Shown in pieces: positions 6,259 through 13,682 of a stretch of 21,961 bases of DNA. This stretch comes from JBBTYG01 sp964483045 (GTDB lineage Bacteria > Patescibacteriota > Minisyncoccia > UBA6257 > 2-01-FULL-56-20). Numbering within the stretch: position 1 is the stretch's first letter; each line of letters starts with the position of its first letter. The notes under the pieces are model-generated. The model was given only the letters and a program-made list of their open reading frames with translations, was not told where the DNA came from and did no database searches. The position numbers and the translations under genes are program-made. The stretch spans positions 1-21,961 of the forward strand of contig CAYZZK010000004.1 of NCBI GenBank assembly GCA_964483045.1, in the 5' to 3' direction.

Positions 6259-8001
6259 ATGCCTCACGACAAAAAAGAGCCCTTTCTCGACCACATCCGC
6301 CACTCGCTTGCGCACCTGTTGGCCGCCGCGGTGATCAAAAAATTCCCGGATGCGAAGCTCGGTATCGGTCCTACGATTGACGAAGGGTTTTATTATGATT
6401 TTCTCCTGCCGAGAACGCTGACGCCGGACGATTTGAAGGAATTCGAGAAAGCAATGAAAAAGATGATCGGCCAAAAATTGCCGTTTACGGGAAAAGAAAT
6501 AACCGCCGCGGAAGCGAAAAAGTTTTTTAAAGATCAGCTGTTCAAACTCGAGCTGATTGAAGAATTCTCAAAAGAAAGTAAGAAGCTAACCGCCTATTCC
6601 ACCGGCGATATTTTTACCGACCTCTGCCGCGGCGGGCACGTGGAAAATACCAAAGAGATAGATGCGGATGGATTCAAGCTGGATCGCCTTGCTGGGGCTT
6701 ATTGGCGCGGGGACGAAAAGAACCCGCAGCTTCAAAGAATTTACGGACTAGCTTTTGAAAATTCCGAAGCGCTAAAGAAATACCTGGACCAGCGCGCCGA
6801 AGCAGAGAAGCGGGATCACAAAAAACTCGGACCCAAGCTCGAACTTTTTATGTTTCATGAAACCGCGCCTGGAATGCCATACTGGTTGCCGAATGGCGTA
6901 CTCCTATACAACCAGCTGGTAGATTTTTGGCGACAGGAGCATGTGATGCGGGATTATCACGAAATAATCTCCCCTCTTATTAACAAAAAGGAACTATATC
7001 AAACATCCGGTCACTTTGAACATTATTGGGAAAATATGTTTGTTTCCAAAACTCCTGATAAAGAGGAGTACGGACTCAAGGCGATGAACTGTCCAAATGC
7101 TATGATTGTTTTCGGTTCGAAGCCCAGAAGCTATAAAGAATTACCCCTTCGTTTTTCCGACACCGACACGCTCCATCGATATGAACGATCGGGAACCTTG
7201 AACGGGCTTTTGCGCGTGCGGGAATTCCGGCAGGATGACGCGCATTGCTTTGTAACCGAAGACCAAATTCCAGGAGAGTATGAACGCATATTCGAAATCG
7301 TGGAAAGGTTTTATTCAGTATTCAATCTTTCATATTCTTTCCGGTTGGGAACCCGACCAGAAAGTTTTATGGGCGAAAAGCAAACATGGGATCATGCCGA
7401 GGCAGCTCTTAAAAAAATCCTAGAAAAGAGTAAGCGGGAATATTCGATTAAAGAAGGAGATGGCGCATTTTACGGCCCAAAAATCGATATCCTTATGAAA
7501 GACGCAATCGGACGCGAGTGGCAAATGGGCACTATCCAATTGGATTTTCAGCAACCGCTTCGTTTCAAACTTGAATATACCGACAAAGACGGCGGCAAAA
7601 AAACTCCTGCTGCTATTCATCGTGTTATATATGGTTCTTTGGAGCGGTTTATTGGAATATTGATTGAACATTTCTCTGGAGCATTCCCGCTGTGGCTATC
7701 CCCTGTGCAAGTCGAAATAATTCCGGTCGGTGAAAAATTCGAGGAATATGGAAAGGGAATAAAAGGAAAATTGCTGGCGGAAAATATTCGAGTCTCCATG
7801 AAACCAGCCGATGAAACGCTCGGCAAAAGAATTCGCGAAGCGGAAATGATGAAAATTCCCTACGTGCTTGTTGTCGGCGAAAAAGAAGAAAAAAATGAAA
7901 CGGTGAATGTGCGGCATTATAAAGATGGACAATCGGGAGAACTCTCGACTAATGACCTAGTAAAAAAGCTTCTAGAGGAAATACGAGAGAAAAAAATATA
8001 A
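6259..8001 (+). CDS. thrS: Threonine-tRNA ligase without the N-terminal TGS domain
   Basis: It charges tRNA-Thr. I place the start at 6259 (580 aa), just past the promoter; the open frame extends upstream but that part crosses the promoter and shows no homology. The protein begins directly in the editing domain (HSLAH at 15-19, later TDLCRGGHVENT), so the TGS domain of usual 640-aa enzymes is missing. The class II catalytic core has the zinc ligands Cys278 (MNCPNA), His329 (DDAHCF) and His454 (AIHRVIYGS), with motif 2 RVREFRQDDAH. The anticodon-binding domain (PLWLSPVQVEIIPV to the end) is complete. miaA follows 18 bases later and is probably co-transcribed. Confidence 0.96.
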   Translation: MPHDKKEPFLDHIRHSLAHLLAAAVIKKFPDAKLGIGPTIDEGFYYDFLLPRTLTPDDLKEFEKAMKKMIGQKLPFTGKEITAAEAKKFFKDQLFKLELIEEFSKESKKLTAYSTGDIFTDLCRGGHVENTKEIDADGFKLDRLAGAYWRGDEKNPQLQRIYGLAFENSEALKKYLDQRAEAEKRDHKKLGPKLELFMFHETAPGMPYWLPNGVLLYNQLVDFWRQEHVMRDYHEIISPLINKKELYQTSGHFEHYWENMFVSKTPDKEEYGLKAMNCPNAMIVFGSKPRSYKELPLRFSDTDTLHRYERSGTLNGLLRVREFRQDDAHCFVTEDQIPGEYERIFEIVERFYSVFNLSYSFRLGTRPESFMGEKQTWDHAEAALKKILEKSKREYSIKEGDGAFYGPKIDILMKDAIGREWQMGTIQLDFQQPLRFKLEYTDKDGGKKTPAAIHRVIYGSLERFIGILIEHFSGAFPLWLSPVQVEIIPVGEKFEEYGKGIKGKLLAENIRVSMKPADETLGKRIREAEMMKIPYVLVVGEKEEKNETVNVRHYKDGQSGELSTNDLVKKLLEEIREKKI

Positions 8002-8019
8002 GCGTTCGCGTTTTTGCTT

Positions 8020-9000
8020 ATGAATAGTAATAAAAAACCGCCCCTCAAAGTTCGGGGTAAACCTAAAATTTTAGTTATTGTCGGACCTACCGCAAGCGGG
8101 AAAACGGCACTCGCCATTAAGCTCGCCAAAAAATATGACGGCGAAATAGTTTCCGCGGATTCGCGCCAAATTTACCGCGGAATGGATATCGGAACGGCGA
8201 AACCGCTCGCCTCGCTAAAGCTCCGGCGAAGCGGGCCGTTTTCGCCCGCGAGTCAACGAGTGGGTGCGAAAACGAGCGTCCCGAACGGCGATAGCCGCAT
8301 CGGGACGATTTACATTTCCGACGGAGTTCCGCACCACCTCATCGATATCAAAAAGCCCGACGAAGACTACACCGTCGCGGATTATAAGCGCGACGCCACA
8401 AAAGCGATTAGAAGTATTTTGCGGCGTGGGAAATTTCCTATTCTAGTTGGCGGGACAGGATTATATATAAAAGCCGTCGTTGAAAATCTCGCCATTCCCA
8501 AAGTGAAAGAAAATCCGGAATTGCGCGTAAGACTCGAAACAGAGCTCAAAACCGAAGGACTGGAAAAACTATTTCAAAAACTCGTTTCGCTCGATCCCGA
8601 AGCCACTTATATCGTTGACCCCAAAAACCCACGGCGAATCATTCGCGCACTTGAAGTGGCAATCACAACGGGAAAACCGTTTACCGCGCAGAGAAAGAAA
8701 AAGAAACCGCTTTTTGAAGCAGAAATAATCGGCCTGAAACTACCGGCTGAAACATTGCGAAAACAAATCGAGAGCAGAGTCGATCAAATGATCCAAGACG
8801 GCCTAGTTGAAGAAGTAAAAACGCTTTACGCAAAATATGGACGCGTAAAGGCGCTTGAAGCAATCGGCTACCGAGAAATCATCGACTATATCGACGGGAA
8901 AATTATGCTTGAAGAGGCGATCCGACAGATAAAAATAAACACATGGCATTATGCCAAAAGACAAGCAACATGGTTTAAAAAAGATGGATCTATTCATTGA
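8020..9000 (+). CDS. miaA: tRNA dimethylallyltransferase with an in-frame repeat-derived insertion
   Basis: MiaA adds a dimethylallyl group to A37 of tRNAs reading UNN codons. Motifs in order: P-loop GPTASGKT, the DSRQIYRGMDIGTAKP substrate loop, GVPHHLIDI, GGTGLY, and the C-terminal IGYREIIDYI and WFKKDGSIH. Between GTAKP and IYISDGVPHH sit 34 residues (63-96) that most MiaA proteins replace with only a few; their DNA is a run of palindromes (8206-8307). I use the ATG at 8020 (326 aa); a TTG at 8014 is possible. There is no Shine-Dalgarno; it lies 18 bases downstream of thrS and presumably shares its promoter. Stop is TGA. Confidence 0.93.
   Translation: MNSNKKPPLKVRGKPKILVIVGPTASGKTALAIKLAKKYDGEIVSADSRQIYRGMDIGTAKPLASLKLRRSGPFSPASQRVGAKTSVPNGDSRIGTIYISDGVPHHLIDIKKPDEDYTVADYKRDATKAIRSILRRGKFPILVGGTGLYIKAVVENLAIPKVKENPELRVRLETELKTEGLEKLFQKLVSLDPEATYIVDPKNPRRIIRALEVAITTGKPFTAQRKKKKPLFEAEIIGLKLPAETLRKQIESRVDQMIQDGLVEEVKTLYAKYGRVKALEAIGYREIIDYIDGKIMLEEAIRQIKINTWHYAKRQATWFKKDGSIH
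8206..8307. repeat. Palindromic element inserted in frame in miaA (102 bp)
   Basis: The stretch encodes residues 63-96 and ends exactly at the last base of a nested hairpin: CGTCCCGA (8277-8284) with TCGGGACG (8300-8307), containing CGGC-GATA-GCCG. Other stems are GCGGGC (8231-8236) with GCCCGC (8244-8249), and TTTTCGC (8239-8245) with GCGAAAA (8266-8272). Its left part, CGCTAAAGCTCCGGCGAAGC, is itself partly palindromic. Length is a multiple of three with no stop codon. Confidence 0.65.
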
Positions 9001-9075
9001 GTTGCGCACTATGCAAAACCTGCCAGTCCGAAGCTTTACGAAGGGGCCAGATGACGTGGCTTAAGAAAAGATAAA

Positions 9076-9096
9076 GCCAAGGAGATCTTCCTTGGC
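9076..9096. terminator. Terminator between miaA and the 134-aa gene
   Basis: GCCAAGGA (9076-9083) pairs with TCCTTGGC (9089-9096) around a 5-base loop. On the minus strand it is followed by TTTATCTTTT, so it best serves the 9113-9517 gene; the plus-strand tail is weaker but may also close thrS-miaA. Confidence 0.75.
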
Positions 9097-9112
9097 CTTC
9101 TGCGATTTTTGG

Positions 9113-9517
9113 CTACTTGCTAGACATATTCTTGGGCACACTCTCTAAGCTTCGTTTCGTGTCGATCTGTTGGTACCCCCTCACCAATGCATCCGAGGGC
9201 CGAGTCTTTTTATTCGTTCCGTCGTAATAGACAAAGGTGAAAAGGAAAAAGTTTTCATCGGTCGTCCGTCTATTGCAACAAGATACCAACCCAGCAGCAG
9301 ATGCCATAAAGTCGACAATCCGGCTCACTAAGAAAAGATCCATGCCCGGAGCAAGAAATCCTGAACGGCGACAGGTGGAAGTGTCTCCAATGGCGTACAA
9401 AAGTCTTCGCCCCACACCGTTAAACGTTATCGCTCCAGTTTTGACGCAATAGCAGCATAGGTCACCCGCCTCAATCCTGGCACAAACAAACTCCCGATCT
9501 TCGGCTTTTACAAACAT
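9113..9517 (-). CDS. Unknown Cys-rich protein, 134 aa
   Basis: The start is fixed by GGAGG four bases before the ATG at 9515-9517 (MFVKAEDREF); an in-frame ATG six codons upstream has no such site. The protein has cysteines in pairs (GDLCCYCVKTG, later LVSCCNRR), a central hydrophobic segment (MDLFLVSRIVDFMASAAGLV) too polar for a confident membrane helix, and a basic tail. I recognise no family. It has its own terminator and lies between two core transcription units, which is typical of an accessory single-gene insertion. Confidence 0.55.
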   Translation of the reverse strand: MFVKAEDREFVCARIEAGDLCCYCVKTGAITFNGVGRRLLYAIGDTSTCRRSGFLAPGMDLFLVSRIVDFMASAAGLVSCCNRRTTDENFFLFTFVYYDGTNKKTRPSDALVRGYQQIDTKRSLESVPKNMSSK

Positions 9518-9637
9518 AAATCCTCCAAATGTCATCTCCGAACAGGCGGTCGGAATCCGCGACCCTCGAGTAATTCACCCACAGATGAACCTTTCAAAAA
9601 GCTTCAAATATAAAAGCACGATCTATGTATTTTAATC

Positions 9638-9677
9638 AAGCGTAACAAACTTTACGATCACAGAACTTGTTACGCTT
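9638..9677. terminator. Hairpin downstream of gatB
   Basis: AAGCGTAACAA (9638-9648) and TTGTTACGCTT (9667-9677) form an 11-bp perfect stem with an 18-base loop, 44 bases past the gatB stop. The minus-strand tail (GATTAAAAT) is a poor T run and the plus-strand tail (CAAATTTT) is slightly better. It may be a terminator or a processed 3' end. Confidence 0.55.
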
Positions 9678-9720
9678 CAAATTTTCTCCTAGGAAGGGCT
9701 AAGTGGTCTTAAAAAATTAA

Positions 9721-11145
9721 TCAAGAAAGTAATTTCAGGAAAATTTCTTTAAGCACTTCCGGATTCCCCTTTCCCTTGAGCTGCGCCATTGCTTTGCCGA
9801 TCAGGAACTGCAAACTGGCGATTTTTCCTTTTTTATAATCGGCGAGCGCGTTCGGATTTTCCTGCAAAATGAGCTGTGCTACCGTTTCGAGTTCTGCCGT
9901 ATCTGAAATCGCATACATGCTCTGGTCGGCGAGAATATCTTCTGGATCTTCATCGCGCTCAAACATCCGGGCGAGCATATCCTTCGCCTGGCGACTGGTT
10001 AGTTTTCCCGATTCAATGAGAGAAACCAGATGGGCCACATGCTCTGGATTTACCTTGGTATCGCGTAAAATAATTCCGCGTTCACGTACGATGCCGCGAA
10101 TATCGCTCGTGAGGTAATTAAAGAGGGTAAGTACCGAGGCCTTCGGATTTTTTTCCTTGAGTTCGCTGACTGCTTCCTCGAAATATGCGGCGAGCGCGGG
10201 CTCACCGACGAGCGTATCCGCCTGTTTTTCACTTAAACCATACTCGCGGGAGAAACGTTCTCTTTTTTTATTCGGCAGCTCCGGCAACCCTGCCGAGAGT
10301 TTTCCGATATCGAAAAACGAAGTGTCAAACGGGGGCAAATCCGGCTCCGGGAAATAACGATAATCGTGCGCATCCTCTTTTGAGCGTTGAACGACGGACT
10401 TTTGTTTTTGTTCATCCCATCCTCGCGTTTCCTGGGAAATCGTTCCGCCGGATTCTAAAACTTCCTCGTGACGCGTGAGTTCGTACCGAACGGCCTCTTC
10501 CATTGCCTTAAATGAATTAATATTTTTAAGCTCCACTTTGGTACCCATATTAAGACTCACATTCGCTTCGATGCGCATCTGGCCAAGCTCCATGTCCGCC
10601 TCGGAAACTCCCAAATATCTCAAGAGTAGCTGCAATTCACGTGCGAAAGCGGACGCCTGTTCCGCGCTCGTTATATCCGGCTCTGTTACTAGCTCCATAA
10701 GCGGCACGCCGGCACGGTTAAAATCAACGAGCGAAGCTCGCTCCGACTTCACATCAGAGCTATCGCCATGCAAAAGTCGCCCCGTATCTTCTTCCAAGTG
10801 AATCCGGCGAATGCGCACGCCCCGCAAAACTCCTCCCGCAACAAGCGGCTGATCATACTGGGAAATCTGATACCCCTTCGGCAAATCCGGGTAAAAATAA
10901 TTTTTCCGGTCGAATTTCGAAACAGGACTGACATTTCCTGCGAGCGCCAATCCAACCCGGATCACCGACTCGACCGCCGCGCGATTGATCGTCGGGAGCG
11001 TTCCCGGATGCCCGAGACACACCGGACACACGTTCTGATTCGGCCGGGTCTCGCTTGGATCATTTTTCGAATCGCAGAACATCTTGGACTTCGTCTTCAG
11101 TTCCGCGTGTATTTCCAATCCAATTGTCGGTTTATAGTTACTCAT
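9721..11145 (-). CDS. gatB: Asp-tRNA(Asn)/Glu-tRNA(Gln) amidotransferase subunit B
   Basis: GatB is the kinase/tRNA-binding subunit of the GatCAB complex that converts Glu-tRNA-Gln (and Asp-tRNA-Asn) to the amidated form. It has the normal length of 474 aa. Landmarks: TIGLEIHAELKTKSKMFC at the start, NVCPVCLGHPGTLP, KNYFYPDLPKGYQISQYD, EEDTGRLLHG, DFNRAGVPLMELVTEPD, and the C-terminal YqeY-like tail (SRQAKDML onward, GKAMAQLKGKGNPE). The zinc site shows Cys24, Cys40 and Cys43; the fourth position commonly filled by Cys in FC-x-C is Ser26. It starts two bases after the tmk stop, so the two are translationally coupled. gatA and gatC are not in the window. Confidence 0.96.
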   Translation of the reverse strand: MSNYKPTIGLEIHAELKTKSKMFCDSKNDPSETRPNQNVCPVCLGHPGTLPTINRAAVESVIRVGLALAGNVSPVSKFDRKNYFYPDLPKGYQISQYDQPLVAGGVLRGVRIRRIHLEEDTGRLLHGDSSDVKSERASLVDFNRAGVPLMELVTEPDITSAEQASAFARELQLLLRYLGVSEADMELGQMRIEANVSLNMGTKVELKNINSFKAMEEAVRYELTRHEEVLESGGTISQETRGWDEQKQKSVVQRSKEDAHDYRYFPEPDLPPFDTSFFDIGKLSAGLPELPNKKRERFSREYGLSEKQADTLVGEPALAAYFEEAVSELKEKNPKASVLTLFNYLTSDIRGIVRERGIILRDTKVNPEHVAHLVSLIESGKLTSRQAKDMLARMFERDEDPEDILADQSMYAISDTAELETVAQLILQENPNALADYKKGKIASLQFLIGKAMAQLKGKGNPEVLKEIFLKLLS

Positions 11146-11147
11146 TT

Positions 11148-11843
11148 CTATATTTTAAGGTGCGCTTCTACCGCGTGCAAAACTTTTTTATGGATATTCT
11201 CCGGAGGCAGAAGCGAACCGTTCTCGACGCACTCAATAATTTGAAAATCTTTTGGAAACATCTTTGCGAGTTCAAGATATGCCGCCTCCGCCTGCCGAAA
11301 ATGCCGTATGTCCGCCTCATGAATATCTCGCTTTTTGCCTTTTAAATATTCGCGCTCCTTTTTTTTGAGTATGAGCTTGTAACTTACTTTGGCGGGAACA
11401 TGTAGAATGATCACCTTATCCGGCCTTGGGATTCCTAAAATCCCATATTCCAGTTCATAAAGCCACCTGTAAAGTGCTCGGCGTTTTTTGGGATCCGCAA
11501 TCTTTGCGCCCTGGTGCCCCATGTTCGAAGACATGTAGCGATTCGCGATCACCGTTTTCTCCGCTGTGAGCGCCTTCTCGACTTCCCATTTCGCCGCAAA
11601 GCGGTCCATAGCGTAAAACAACGATGCCTGATAGGGCCCGACTGCTTCCCAACCGCCGTACTTTCCATTCAGGTACTCTTCCACGAAATAAGCCGATTGA
11701 TTTCCATAGCGCGGAAAATCGATCATCATAACCGCTCGCCGGTTTTTCTTTAGCTTCTCCAACAATCTTTTAACCTGCTCGGTTTTTCCGGAACCGTCCG
11801 TACCTTCAATAACGATAAATGTGCCTATATTCGCTTTTCGCAT
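11148..11843 (-). CDS. tmk: Thymidylate kinase
   Basis: It phosphorylates dTMP to dTDP. The P-loop is at residues 14-21 (GTDGSGKT). IDFPRYG is the acidic/basic nucleotide-binding segment, and ANRYMSSNMGHQGAKI matches the DR-Y/LID-side region of dTMP kinases. At 231 aa it is slightly longer than E. coli Tmk because of a lysine-rich stretch (ILKKKEREYLKGKKRDIHEAD). A TATAAT box ends seven bases before the ATG, so translation is probably leaderless; a GGAG within the gap is too close to act well as a ribosome site. It is the first gene of the tmk-gatB operon. Confidence 0.93.
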   Translation of the reverse strand: MRKANIGTFIVIEGTDGSGKTEQVKRLLEKLKKNRRAVMMIDFPRYGNQSAYFVEEYLNGKYGGWEAVGPYQASLFYAMDRFAAKWEVEKALTAEKTVIANRYMSSNMGHQGAKIADPKKRRALYRWLYELEYGILGIPRPDKVIILHVPAKVSYKLILKKKEREYLKGKKRDIHEADIRHFRQAEAAYLELAKMFPKDFQIIECVENGSLLPPENIHKKVLHAVEAHLKI

Positions 11844-11850
11844 AGCTCCA

Positions 11851-11856
11851 ATTATA
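11851..11856 (-). promoter_or_regulatory. -10 box of tmk-gatB
   Basis: Perfect TATAAT on the minus strand, seven bases before the tmk ATG. No recognisable -35 at 16-18 bases. Predicted initiation coincides with the start codon. Confidence 0.55.
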
Positions 11857-11911
11857 CACGATTTCTCCGATAACCGAAGATGGAATCTTTAAACAAAAAA
11901 ACCACGATGAG

Positions 11912-11940
11912 TTTTATTTCGCTAATTTATTTAATATAAT
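11912..11940 (+). promoter_or_regulatory. Promoter of the 130-aa gene, predicted leaderless
   Basis: -10 TATAAT (11935-11940, perfect) with a weak -35 TTTTAT (11912-11917) at 17 bases. A GTG codon lies seven bases beyond the -10. Confidence 0.5.
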
Positions 11941-11947
11941 GTAAACA

Positions 11948-12340
11948 GTGACTCCTGAACAATTAAATACGAAAGGTCTTATGCCAGAACAACCACAGAA
12001 CTCCATGCAGGAAGTGCGGGCTGAAATCCGCAGACTCATTGGAAAACTTCAATTCGCCAAGATCGAGCGGTGGGATCAACTAGAGGAACTGCTCGTTGAG
12101 ACACTACAAAAAGCGGAACAGCTGAAGCATCCGCCACAAATGATCAAAGTCTATCAAGCGCAGCCAATTGCGAAAGATATGACTCGAAATCACTCATTGT
12201 ATCAGAGAATGTTTCGGTATGTCCGGTTTTACTTCACTATGATATGGATGGCGGTCATAGATATAATTGTGCATCCTCGCCGCCCTAGCTACCTCCTCGC
12301 CGATACAAAAACCGGAATCATCAGTATTTGGAGCTTATGA
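11948..12340 (+). CDS. Unknown protein with a C-terminal hydrophobic segment, 130 aa
   Basis: Residues 17-65 are strongly helical and charged (QEVRAEIRRLIGKLQFAKIE, then WDQLEELLVETLQKAEQL), suggesting an amphipathic or coiled-coil region. Residues 91-108 (YVRFYFTMIWMAVIDIIV) are aromatic and hydrophobic and may sit in or on the membrane. I recognise no family. The GTG at 11948 fits a leaderless start directly after the -10; the alternative ATG at 11981 is preceded by GAAAGG and would give 119 residues. The gene is divergent from tmk, converges on rplK, and has an excellent terminator, so it is a single-gene unit. Confidence 0.65.
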   Translation: MTPEQLNTKGLMPEQPQNSMQEVRAEIRRLIGKLQFAKIERWDQLEELLVETLQKAEQLKHPPQMIKVYQAQPIAKDMTRNHSLYQRMFRYVRFYFTMIWMAVIDIIVHPRRPSYLLADTKTGIISIWSL

Positions 12341-12357
12341 CTTGCCCAAAAACAGGT

Positions 12358-12387
12358 ACGACCCTACGAAAAACGTAGGGTCGTTTT
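12358..12387. terminator. Strong terminator between converging genes
   Basis: ACGACCCTACG (12358-12368), AAAAA loop, CGTAGGGTCGT (12374-12384): an 11-bp perfect stem followed by a T run on the plus strand. It closes the 130-aa gene and, read in reverse, can stop rplK transcription. Confidence 0.9.
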
Positions 12388-12423
12388 GTATTTCGACCCA
12401 TATTTCATCACCGCCGTGGATCA

Positions 12424-12849
12424 CTAATCAATTACCTCAATTCCCATATTGCGCGCCGTTCCTGCAATGCTCCGCTGTGCCGCTTCTAGATTATCTGTAT
12501 TTAAATCTGGCATTTTCCGCTCTGCAATTTTTCTTACATCAGCGCGGGTTACCTTGCCTACTTTTGTCTTTAATGGATCGCCGGAACCCTTTTCGATGCC
12601 AGCCGCCTTTTTGAGTAGGGCCGATGCCGGGGGGGTCTTGAGCTTGAACGTAAAACTCCTGTCCTCGAAAATCGTTATTTCGGCCGGCACAACGTCTCCC
12701 GTCATTTCCTTTGTGGCTTCATTAAATTTCTTGCAAAAATCGGCGATATTAATACCCTGCGGCCCAAGCGCGGTTCCGATCGGAGGGGCAGGATTTGCCT
12801 TGCCGGCCTCTATTTGAATCTTTATGACTGTCTTGATTTTTTTAGCCAT
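12424..12849 (-). CDS. rplK: 50S ribosomal protein L11
   Basis: L11 forms the GTPase-associated region of the large subunit with 23S rRNA helices 43/44. It has full length at 141 aa. The N-terminal domain carries the conserved proline-rich helix (KANPAPPIGTALGPQGINI) and the C-terminal rRNA-binding domain ends KMPDLNTDNLEAAQRSIAGTARNMGI. No Shine-Dalgarno; TATTCT lies eight bases before the ATG as a possible -10. In many bacteria rplK is followed by rplA (L1); here the next sequence is a converging unrelated gene, so L1 is encoded elsewhere or off the window. Confidence 0.97.
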   Translation of the reverse strand: MAKKIKTVIKIQIEAGKANPAPPIGTALGPQGINIADFCKKFNEATKEMTGDVVPAEITIFEDRSFTFKLKTPPASALLKKAAGIEKGSGDPLKTKVGKVTRADVRKIAERKMPDLNTDNLEAAQRSIAGTARNMGIEVID

Positions 12850-12864
12850 TTTTAATCAGAATAT

Positions 12865-13185
12865 GGTACTTAGTACTTAGAAAATAGACTATTTAGTTAC
12901 CGGGGAAGTTTAAAGGAAAAGACGGAAAATGTAAAGCTATTCTATTTTCTGTTTATCGTTTTCTGCTACTTTCTTCCGTTTGACTCCGTAAAACGAACCA
13001 GCCACTAATCCTATGATGATAACTGGGGAAAATATAAATAATACTCCTCCTGCAAGCGGAATATATTCACCATTATCACTTTTTAATGACAAAAGAATTA
13101 ATAAGAGATAAACAATAACTCCTATTAATAGACCTCTTAACGCATAATTTTCCATCTATTTTCTATATTCTAAATACTAAGTACC
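12865..13185. repeat. Imperfect inverted repeats flanking the small membrane-protein gene
   Basis: GGTACTTAGTACTTAG then AAAATAGA (12865-12888) on the plus strand matches, on the minus strand of 13155-13185, GGTACTTAGTATTTAG then, after a 7-base insertion, AAAATAGA. The arms enclose the 12937-13155 gene. They also contain the same 7-base periodic words found between rpsF and ssb. Confidence 0.55.
12937..13155 (-). CDS. Small membrane protein, 72 aa, two transmembrane helices
   Basis: Two hydrophobic helices are clear: residues about 7-24 (RGLLIGVIVYLLLILLSL) and 33-56, joined by a short polar loop (KSDNGEYIP). A lysine-rich tail (YGVKRKKVAENDKQKIE) should stay in the cytoplasm, giving both ends inside. 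There is no recognised family. No Shine-Dalgarno is visible; AT-rich -10-like sequence lies directly upstream. It is unusual to find it between ssb and rplK, and its flanks are inverted copies of one another, so the gene may have arrived as a small cassette. The reading frame and helices make coding likely. Confidence 0.7.
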   Translation of the reverse strand: MENYALRGLLIGVIVYLLLILLSLKSDNGEYIPLAGGVLFIFSPVIIIGLVAGSFYGVKRKKVAENDKQKIE

Positions 13186-13188
13186 TCT

Positions 13189-13680
13189 TTAGAACGGCAG
13201 GTCTTCCGGCTTTATCTCCTCTGAACCGAGCTCATCCACGTTAATAGTGGGCAGCTCTTCCATCGGAGGTTCTTTCGCTTGTGATGCGGAAGAAACTGGA
13301 GTGCCGGCGGGCGGGCTTTGCCCCCCGAAGCTCGGGGATTTTCCGGCTCCCATGGGCCGCGGCCCAAGCTGCATCCGGTCGCAAATTATCTCCGTCGTTT
13401 TTCGCTGTTGTCCCTGCTTATCCTGCCACGAACGCGTTTGTAAACGCCCCTCAATGAGCACCAACGCACCCTTCGTTAAAAATTGCCCCGCAATCTCCGC
13501 CTGTCTGCCCCACACGACGACGTTGTGAAATTCCGTCTCTTCCTGTTTCGCCCCGGCTTTATCTGTCCATACCCGATTCGTAGCGACGCCGAAACTCGAA
13601 ACGCTCTGCCCGCTTTGTGTCTGGCGAACTTGCGGATCCGCCGTCATGCGGCCGAGAATAAAAACTTTGTTTAAATTCAT
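13189..13680 (-). CDS. ssb: Single-stranded DNA-binding protein
   Basis: SSB coats single-stranded DNA and recruits partners through its tail. The OB fold occupies residues 1 to about 105 (MNLNKVFILGRMTADPQVRQ, VVVWGRQAEIAGQFLTKGALVLIEGRLQTRSW). A flexible Gly/Pro/Ser linker follows and the protein ends EEIKPEDLPF, the acidic aromatic tip that binds partner proteins. The linker DNA carries palindromes (CCCCGA-AGC-TCGGGG at 13323-13337 and GGGCCGCGGCCC at 13354-13365). The usual downstream neighbour rpsR (S18) is missing here. No Shine-Dalgarno. The leader from a TACAAT box consists of 7-base repeats. Confidence 0.96.
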   Translation of the reverse strand: MNLNKVFILGRMTADPQVRQTQSGQSVSSFGVATNRVWTDKAGAKQEETEFHNVVVWGRQAEIAGQFLTKGALVLIEGRLQTRSWQDKQGQQRKTTEIICDRMQLGPRPMGAGKSPSFGGQSPPAGTPVSSASQAKEPPMEELPTINVDELGSEEIKPEDLPF

Positions 13681-13682
13681 AA

